64,000 nucleotides of DNA from NCBI RefSeq assembly GCF_024814435.1, contig NZ_JANUXY010000001.1:62001-126000 (forward strand). Direction: 5' to 3'. The notes beneath the pieces are model-generated. The model did no database searches. It was not told where the DNA came from and saw only the letters and a program-made list of their open reading frames with translations. Source of the DNA: Staphylococcus americanisciuri. Lineage in GTDB: Bacteria; Bacillota; Bacilli; Staphylococcales; Staphylococcaceae. Every line of letters starts with the position of its first letter. The stretch's first letter is position 1. Positions 57,557 through 64,000 of this stretch are shown here, piece by piece. Both the position numbers and the translations under genes were made by a program.

Positions 57557-59970
57557 TGGCTGAAGTAATTCAAACTTTACCGTTAGAAGATGTAATCGGC
57601 GATCGTTTTGGACGTTACAGTAAATATATTATCCAAGAACGTGCATTGCCAGATGTACGTGATGGGTTAAAGCCTGTACAGCGACGTATCTTATATTCTA
57701 TGTTCTCAAGCGGTAATACGTATGATAAAAACTTCCGTAAGAGTGCGAAAACAGTTGGTGACGTGATTGGTCATTTGCATCCACATGGCGATAGTTCCGT
57801 TTATGATGCGATGGTGCGTTTGAGTCAAGATTGGAAGTTGCGTCATCTACTCGTTGAAATGCATGGGAACAACGGGAGTATTGACAATGACCCGCCTGCT
57901 GCAATGCGTTACACAGAGGCTAAGTTGAGTCAATTGTCAGAGCAGTTATTGCGTGACTTGAATAAAGGAACGGTAGACTTTGTACCAAACTACGATGATA
58001 CACAAATGGAGCCGATGGTATTACCAGCACGTTTGCCTAACTTGTTAATTAATGGTTCAACAGGGATTTCTGCAGGTTATGCAACAGATATTCCACCACA
58101 TAACTTAGCTGAAGTGATTACGGCAACATTGAAGTTGATTGATAATCCAGATATGACCGTTAAGCAATTGATGAAATATATCAAAGGCCCTGACTTCCCA
58201 ACAGGTGGCATTATCCAAGGTATTGATGGCATTCAAAAAGCTTACGAGACGGGTAAAGGCAAAGTGATTGTACGCGCAAAAGCTGAAACAGAAACATTGC
58301 GCAACGGTCGAAGTCAAATTGTGATTGCTGAAATCCCTTATGAAGTTAATAAAGGTAGTTTAGTTAAGAAAATTGATGAGTTGCGTGCCGACAAAAAAGT
58401 AGAAGGTATTGTTGAAGTGCGCGACGAAACAGACCGCAGTGGTTTAAGAGTTGCGATTGAGTTGAAAAAAGATGTTAATGCAACATCAATACTCAACTAT
58501 TTGTACAAGAACACAGACTTACAAGTGGCATATAACTTTAATATGGTGGCAATTAGTGAAGGGCGTCCGAAGTTGATGGGTATCAAACAGATTATTGACT
58601 GTTACTTGAACCATCAAATTGAAGTAGTATCACGTCGTACACGTTATGACTTGAAACATGCAGAAGAACGTATGCATATTGTCGAAGGATTGATGAAGGC
58701 GCTTTCTATTTTAGATGAAGTGATTGCGCTCATCCGAGAATCCAAAAATAAACGTGATGCGAAAGAGAACTTAGTTGCGACGTATGATTTTACAGATGCA
58801 CAAGCGGAAGCCATCGTTATGTTACAACTGTATCGTTTAACGAATACGGATATTGTAGCGTTGCAAGAAGAACATGATGCGCTTGCCAATAAAATTAAAG
58901 ATTTACAATATATTTTGGAAGATCACAATGCTTTGTTAGACGTTATTAAAAATGAATTATCAGAAATAAAAAAACAGTTTAAAGATGCGAGATTGTCAAC
59001 GATTGAAGCAGAAATCGCAGAAATCAAGATCGACAAAGAGGTGCTTGTACCAAGTGAAGTCGTGATGGTGAGTGTTACGCGTGAAGGTTATATTAAGCGC
59101 ACATCATTGCGTAGTTTTAATGCATCAGGTAAAGAGGAAATTGGCTTGAAAGTGGACGATTACGTATTGAAATATATGGAAGTAAATACCCAAGATACTG
59201 CGCTTGTTTTTACAAATAAAGGACGTTACTTGTCAATTCCTGTTCATAAGTTACCGGACATCAAATGGAAAGATCTTGGACAACATATTTCGCAATTAGC
59301 AGTGATTGATGAAGACGAAGTTATCGTGGACTATGATGTCGTTTCAGCATTTGATGATCATGAAGCTATTATTACAGCAACGCGTAACGGCATGATTAAA
59401 ATGACGACATTGTCCAACTATAAAACAGCACGACATTGTAAACCACTTGTAGCGATGAAGTTGAAAGATGATGATGTAGTTATTTCGGCGATGAGAACGC
59501 AAATTACGGAAACTGAGCAATTAGTAACATTATTAACCCACAAAGGTATGTCGCTCACGTATCCAATTGCTGAGCTACCAACGACAGGTATTCGTACGGG
59601 TGGTGTAAAGGCTATCAATTTAAAAGCAGAGGATCATGTTGTGATGGTTGATTTAGTAGGTCGTCAGGACACGATTCTAATTGCGACACAACGCGGAGCA
59701 TTGAAACGTATTAGCTTTAAGGTCTTGCAAGAGGCAAAACGTGCACAACGTGGTATTACGCTGCTGAAAGAATTGAAGAAGCAACCGCATCGTATCGTAG
59801 CAGCAGTGGTATGTCGTGAAGCTGATGTCCACTATCAATTAGTATCAGACGAAGCGGTACACGATGGGCAAATTAACAAAATTCATTTATCCGAGCAATA
59901 TACGAATGGCTCATTCGTTGTTGATACAGCGACATTTGGGGAAATCAAGGATCTATTTATTAGCAAATAA
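57556..59970 (+). CDS. parC: Topoisomerase IV subunit A
   Basis: An 804-residue DNA-cleaving subunit. The N-terminal catalytic domain includes [20 protein letters not shown] and the quinolone region [20 protein letters not shown] with Ser80 and Asp84, the unmutated staphylococcal pattern (Asp84 in many non-aureus species, Glu84 in S. aureus). The catalytic Tyr is in [11 protein letters not shown] coiled-coil gate region and the C-terminal six-bladed DNA-wrapping domain follow (about 495-804). ATG overlaps the parE stop. It is the target of fluoroquinolones; nothing here suggests resistance. Confidence 0.97.
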
Positions 59971-60070
59971 TAAAAAAATAGATAGTCACTATTGTGCATA
60001 GATGATAAACTATTACTAGTTGTGTGTTATTGAGACATTTGAAAATCTAATAGTAAAGAGTGATTAAAAT

Positions 60071-61549
60071 ATGAGAGATTTTGATAGTTTAATTCCTGAT
60101 TGGTTCAAAACAATTGTTGAAGTAGGAAACGATTTGATTTGGTCACAGTATTTAATTGGGCTACTTTTAACAGTAGGTTTATTCTTCACGATTAGCTCAA
60201 AAGTTGTCCAAATCAGGTGGATACCTGAAATGTTTCGTGCTATTAAGGAGAAACCGGAGACACTAGATTCAGGTGAAAAAGGGATTTCATCATTCCAAGC
60301 CTTTGCCATTAGTGCAGGTTCTCGTGTAGGTACAGGGAACATTGCCGGTGTTGCAACCGCAATCGTCTTAGGAGGTCCAGGTGCAGTATTCTGGATGTGG
60401 ATTATTGCGATTGTCGGTGCTGCGAGTGCCTTTATAGAGGCAACTTTGGCACAAGTTTATAAAGTGCCTGATGAAGAAGGTGGCTTCCGTGGTGGTCCAG
60501 CTTACTATATCACCAAAGGATTGAATCAAAAATGGCTAGGTATTCTATTCGCAGTATTGATTACAGTGACTTTTGCCTTTGTATTTAATACGGTTCAATC
60601 AAACACAATTGCAGAATCATTAAATACGCAATACAATGTAAGTCCTGTAGTAACAGGTATTATTCTTGCTGTTTTGACTGCTGTCATCATTTTTGGTGGT
60701 GTGCGTAGTATTGCAAATATTTCATCAGCCATCGTTCCTTTTATGGCAATTATTTATGTTGCAATGGTACTTGTCATTTTGTTTATGCATTTTGATCAAA
60801 TCATCCCAATGATTTTAACGATTATTAAAAGTGCGTTTGGTTTTGACCAAGCTGCTGGTGGCGCAGTTGGTTTCGCAGTACTGCAAGGTGTAAAACGTGG
60901 TTTGTTCTCAAACGAAGCTGGTATGGGTTCTGCGCCGAACGCAGCAGCAACGGCCGCTGTATCTCACCCTGTTAAGCAAGGTTTGATTCAAGCATTAGGT
61001 GTATTCTTTGATACTATCTTAGTTTGTACAGCAACAGCGATTATGATTTTACTTTATTCTGGGTTAGAATTCGGTGAAAATGCTAAACAAGGTGTTGCAG
61101 TAACACAATCTGCATTAAATGAACATCTCGGTAGTGCAGGTGGTATTTTCTTAACAATTGCGATTGCATTGTTTGCATTCTCATCAGTGATTGGTAATTA
61201 TTACTATGGTCAATCCAATATGGAGTTTTTAACTAAAAATAAGGTAGCATTATTTATTTTCCGTTGCTTAGTTGTACTACTTGTATTTGTCGGTGCAGTT
61301 GTCAAAACTGAGACAGTATGGAGTACAGCAGACTTATTCATGGGAATGATGGCCATTGTGAACTTGATAGCTATCATTGCCTTAGCTAATATTGCCTTAG
61401 CTGTGATGCGAGATTATCAGAAACAGCGCAAAGAAGGTAAACGCCCAATCTTCAGACCAGAAGAACTTGAAATTAACCTCTTTGGCATTGAATGTTGGGG
61501 CGACAATGCACAAAAGTTAAACAATTCAACGGTGAAAAAAACAAAATAA
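60071..61549 (+). CDS. alsT: Sodium:amino-acid symporter, AGCS family (AlsT)
   Basis: A 492-residue transporter with about 11 membrane helices of the alanine/glycine:cation symporter family. The signature GISSFQAFAISAGSRVGTGNIAGVATAIVLGGPGAVFWMW is at about residues 75-115, and LFSNEAGMGSAPNAAATAAVSHPVKQGLIQ at about 280-310. The C-terminal tail is polar. The ribosome binding site is weak (AGAGTGATT). It lies after parC, 100 bp downstream, and before glcT, as I recall for S. aureus. Substrate is given as alanine by family, but some AlsT carry glutamine. Confidence 0.88.
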   Translation: MRDFDSLIPDWFKTIVEVGNDLIWSQYLIGLLLTVGLFFTISSKVVQIRWIPEMFRAIKEKPETLDSGEKGISSFQAFAISAGSRVGTGNIAGVATAIVLGGPGAVFWMWIIAIVGAASAFIEATLAQVYKVPDEEGGFRGGPAYYITKGLNQKWLGILFAVLITVTFAFVFNTVQSNTIAESLNTQYNVSPVVTGIILAVLTAVIIFGGVRSIANISSAIVPFMAIIYVAMVLVILFMHFDQIIPMILTIIKSAFGFDQAAGGAVGFAVLQGVKRGLFSNEAGMGSAPNAAATAAVSHPVKQGLIQALGVFFDTILVCTATAIMILLYSGLEFGENAKQGVAVTQSALNEHLGSAGGIFLTIAIALFAFSSVIGNYYYGQSNMEFLTKNKVALFIFRCLVVLLVFVGAVVKTETVWSTADLFMGMMAIVNLIAIIALANIALAVMRDYQKQRKEGKRPIFRPEELEINLFGIECWGDNAQKLNNSTVKKTK

Positions 61550-61561
61550 CATATGAATGAT

Positions 61562-61607
61562 GAACCGAATGTGGAAGCAGAGAGATGTTTTTACATTCGG
61601 TTTTTTA
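61562..61607 (+). terminator. alsT terminator
   Basis: AACCGAATGT pairs with ACATTCGGTT around a 20-nt loop, then TTTT. It lies 12 bp past the stop and upstream of glcT. Confidence 0.85.
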
Positions 61608-61706
61608 ATATTTAATTGTGATTCTCATGTTAAAACGAATATAACTCTTTTCAATAATAGTAATAGCGGATATAATTTGACTTGTATGTATGGAGAGGGT
61701 GATGAT

Positions 61707-62555
61707 GTGAGCACATACAAGATAGTCAAAGTTCTCAATAATAATGTGATTATATGTGAGCAAGATGACACAGAAGTTGTCTTAGTGGGTAAAGGGATTG
61801 GTTTTAACAAAAAAGTAGGCGTCGTAATTCAAAATGTGGATACGATTGAGAAAGTTTTTAAGCTACAAAACAAATCACAACAAGACCACTATTTAATGTT
61901 AATGGATCAAACCAATGATGAAGAGATTCATGTGGTGATTGAGTCCGTACAAATTATCTTGGCGCATTTTAATATAGAAAATAACGAAGCGTTTATCGTA
62001 TCGTTGACGGATCATTTAATTTTTGCGTTGAAACGTGTAAAAAAAGGGCAATTGATTACTAATCCGTTTCTGAGTGAAACAAAATATAGTTATCCGGAAG
62101 CGTACCAAATTGCAAAACGTGTTGTGGCACGTCTGAATTTACAGTTAAATGTGGCGTTCCCTGAAGATGAAGTAGGGTTTATTGCATTGCATATCGCATC
62201 ACAAATTGAAGATGTGAGCATAGAAAACACGAAACAGGTGACAGAATTGATCAACCGCTCAGTGCGTTTGATTGAGCATGATCGACAAGTGCGCATTGAT
62301 GTAACATCATTGCAGTATCAACGCTTTATTCGACATATGCACTTTTTATTACAGCGCTTGAAAAAAGGAGAACGTTCAACAATTGAATTAAGTTTCGAGA
62401 ACCTATTGAAAGCACAATATCCACTATGCTATAATGTAGCTGTTAAAATAATTAAGATGATTCAATCACAAATGGATGTTGAAGTGTATGAAGCTGAAGT
62501 GGCTTATTTAACAATGCACATCCAGCAGTTGGTTCGTACATCTCAACAATCTTAA
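61707..62555 (+). CDS. glcT: BglG/LicT-family transcription antiterminator GlcT
   Basis: A 282-residue RNA-binding antiterminator. The N-terminal co-antiterminator domain (about residues 1-58; YKIVKVLNNNVIICEQDD...VLVGKGIGFNKKVG) binds a RAT hairpin. PRD1 and PRD2 follow with conserved histidines (SLTDHLIFAL and ALHIASQ; FIRHMHFLLQRL and YLTMHIQQLV), targets of PTS phosphorylation. The start is GTG 61707 with AGAGGG 7 nt upstream; an upstream in-frame ATG at 61686 lacks a ribosome binding site. A matching RAT/terminator lies right after the gene and ahead of ptsG, so its target is cis-adjacent. Length equals S. aureus GlcT, as I recall. Confidence 0.93.
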   Translation: MSTYKIVKVLNNNVIICEQDDTEVVLVGKGIGFNKKVGVVIQNVDTIEKVFKLQNKSQQDHYLMLMDQTNDEEIHVVIESVQIILAHFNIENNEAFIVSLTDHLIFALKRVKKGQLITNPFLSETKYSYPEAYQIAKRVVARLNLQLNVAFPEDEVGFIALHIASQIEDVSIENTKQVTELINRSVRLIEHDRQVRIDVTSLQYQRFIRHMHFLLQRLKKGERSTIELSFENLLKAQYPLCYNVAVKIIKMIQSQMDVEVYEAEVAYLTMHIQQLVRTSQQS

Positions 62556-62640
62556 ATCAATAACGTGTTACTAAGTGAGATTAGGCATGAGTTAGCAATT
62601 GTGAATATACTATTATTCACAGTTTCTTTCTCATGCCTTT
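62556..62640 (+). promoter_or_regulatory. RAT antiterminator and terminator upstream of ptsG
   Basis: ACGTGTTACT (62563-62572) and AGGCATGAGT (62583-62592) match the known ptsG RAT elements. The terminator stem AGGCATGAG (62583-62591) with CTCATGCCT (62630-62638), followed by TTTT, overlaps the RAT. An inner hairpin GTGAATA/TATTCAC is at 62601-62620. GlcT binding when glucose is present would prevent termination. Confidence 0.9.
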
Positions 62641-62675
62641 TGTGTTGAATTCATTGATAAATGGAGGTTAGTACA

Positions 62676-64000
62676 GTGAGGAAAAAGCTTTTTGGTCAAT
62701 TGCAACGTATTGGTAAAGCATTGATGTTACCAGTTGCGATTTTACCTGCTGCCGGTCTGCTTTTAGCAATCGGGACAGCACTACAAGGAGATGCATTACA
62801 AGGCTATCTACCATTTCTGCATAACGCTGGTGTTCAAAGCGTAGCAAGTATGATGGTTGGTGCCGGGGGTATTATTTTTGACAACTTGCCGATTATCTTC
62901 GCCATGGGTGTTGCAATCGGTTTAGCAGGTGGAGACGGTGTTGCAGCGATTGCCGCACTTGTTGGTTATCTTGTAATGAATAAAACAATGAGTGAGTTCT
63001 TACAAGTAACAGCGAAAGCGGTTGCTGATCCATCTAGTGGTTACGCAAGTGTTTTAGGTGTTCCGACACTTCAAACAGGTGTATTTGGTGGTATCATCAT
63101 CGGGGCTTTAGCAGCTTGGTGTTATAATAAGTTTTATAATATCGATTTACCGTCATATTTAGGTTTCTTTGCGGGTAAACGTTTCGTACCGATTGCGATG
63201 GCAGGTACATCTTTCTTATTAGCGTTCCCAATGGCTTGGATTTGGCCAACAATCCAAGGTGGTTTAAATGCATTTAGTGAAGGATTACTTGATGCCAACA
63301 CGGGTATTGCGGTATTTTTATTCGGTTTCATTAAGCGATTATTAATTCCGTTCGGTTTACATCACATTTTCTATGCACCGTTCTGGTTTGAATTTGGTTC
63401 TTATACAAATGCCGCTGGTGAGATTATTCATGGGGACCAACGTATTTTCTTTGAACAGTTACAAGAAGGTTCTAAGTTAACATCAGGTAAATTTATGCAA
63501 GGTGAATTCCCTGTGATGATGTTCGGTTTACCAGCTGCTGCATTAGCAATTTATCAAGCAGCAAAACCTGAAAACAAAAAGGTTGTTGCCGGTTTAATGG
63601 GTTCAGCAGCGTTAACATCATTCTTAACAGGTATTACTGAACCAATGGAATTCTCATTCTTATTCGTTGCACCATTATTGTTCTTTATTCATGCAGTGTT
63701 AGATGGTTTAGCATTCTTAATTATGTATTTACTTGATATACATCTTGGCTACACATTCTCAGGTGGTTTTATCGACTTTGTATTACTCGGTGTTTTACCG
63801 AATAAAACAGCTTGGTGGCTTGTTATTCCGATTGGTCTTGTATACGCAGTTATTTACTACTTTGTATTCCGCTTCTTAATCAAGGCGCTGAACTATAAGA
63901 CACCAGGTCGTGAAGATAAACAATCAACAGCGCAAAAAACATCAGCAAGTGATTTACCACATGCTGTGTTAGAAGCGATGGGTGGCAAAGGAAATATTAA
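62676..64000 (+). CDS. ptsG: PTS glucose permease EIICB(A), N-terminal part
   Basis: Open at the right edge: 441 complete codons are visible. It starts at GTG 62676, with GGAGGTTAG upstream. The EIIC domain spans about residues 1-420, polytopic, with [23 protein letters not shown] near the start, the glucose-family motif [17 protein letters not shown] with the catalytic Glu, and conserved [12 protein letters not shown] linker with [13 protein letters not shown] then runs into the start of EIIB ([13 protein letters not shown]). It imports and phosphorylates glucose. Expression is governed by the RAT upstream and GlcT. In S. aureus, as I recall, glcT and the ptsG gene are unlinked; here they are adjacent. 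Confidence 0.9.
   Translation, partial: MRKKLFGQLQRIGKALMLPVAILPAAGLLLAIGTALQGDALQGYLPFLHNAGVQSVASMMVGAGGIIFDNLPIIFAMGVAIGLAGGDGVAAIAALVGYLVMNKTMSEFLQVTAKAVADPSSGYASVLGVPTLQTGVFGGIIIGALAAWCYNKFYNIDLPSYLGFFAGKRFVPIAMAGTSFLLAFPMAWIWPTIQGGLNAFSEGLLDANTGIAVFLFGFIKRLLIPFGLHHIFYAPFWFEFGSYTNAAGEIIHGDQRIFFEQLQEGSKLTSGKFMQGEFPVMMFGLPAAALAIYQAAKPENKKVVAGLMGSAALTSFLTGITEPMEFSFLFVAPLLFFIHAVLDGLAFLIMYLLDIHLGYTFSGGFIDFVLLGVLPNKTAWWLVIPIGLVYAVIYYFVFRFLIKALNYKTPGREDKQSTAQKTSASDLPHAVLEAMGGKGNI

Overview
The window is low-GC Firmicute chromosome and is almost certainly from a Staphylococcus. EzrA, ParE/ParC, NifS/ThiI, the lexA-sosA divergent pair, the Zur-type rpmG/rpsN pair, a SarA-family regulator and a Nuc2-type nuclease all match staphylococcal proteins and neighbourhoods. 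It is not S. aureus: protein divergence is clear, ParC has Asp84, glcT sits next to ptsG, an ABC-F gene lies between plsY and parE, and the ackA/nuc junction is unusual. An animal-associated coagulase-variable species is possible, but I cannot fix the species. I saw no rRNA, tRNA, prophage, insertion sequence or CRISPR array.

Left block (1-23.7 kb): fhs (partial), the glycosyltransferase sgtA, T-box-controlled tyrS, htrA, an acyltransferase, a HAD hydrolase, a serine-synthesis pair (serA plus a class V aminotransferase), an OsmC protein, glpQ, an ornithine-cyclodeaminase-like gene, rpsD with a structured leader, an fRMsr-type reductase, ezrA, the 4-thiouridine pair nifS-like/thiI, a TSUP exporter, sppA, an RDD protein, a ytxK-like methyltransferase and ackA. 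From memory this is the S. aureus fhs-ackA segment.

Right block (23.9-64 kb): a membrane-anchored nuclease, a SarA-family regulator behind an AT-rich palindromic control region, lysC divergent from hom-thrC-thrB, a HAD phosphatase, an amino-acid permease, katA with a PerR box, divergent rpmG/rpsN with Zur-like boxes, guaC, lexA/sosA with three LexA boxes, tkt, sbcDC, mscL, a betaine transporter, acnA, a thioesterase, a cysteine-free HesB-fold protein, plsY, an ABC-F protein, parE-parC, alsT, glcT and ptsG (partial) behind a RAT antiterminator. From memory this follows the S. aureus nuc2-glcT order, with opposite relative orientation to the left block, so the join near 23.7-24.2 kb looks like a rearrangement point.

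The most interesting feature is the ABC-F gene (53817-55388), related to the Vga/Sal antibiotic target-protection proteins. Its roughly 250-nt leader carries a three-codon upstream ORF, a long hairpin, a 12-nt antiterminator pairing that competes with both that hairpin and an intrinsic terminator, and the terminator itself: a complete ribosome-sensing attenuator readable directly from the sequence. Other notable signals are degenerate dispersed intergenic repeats, a near-perfect AT-rich palindrome upstream of the SarA-family gene, and several well-formed operator sites.
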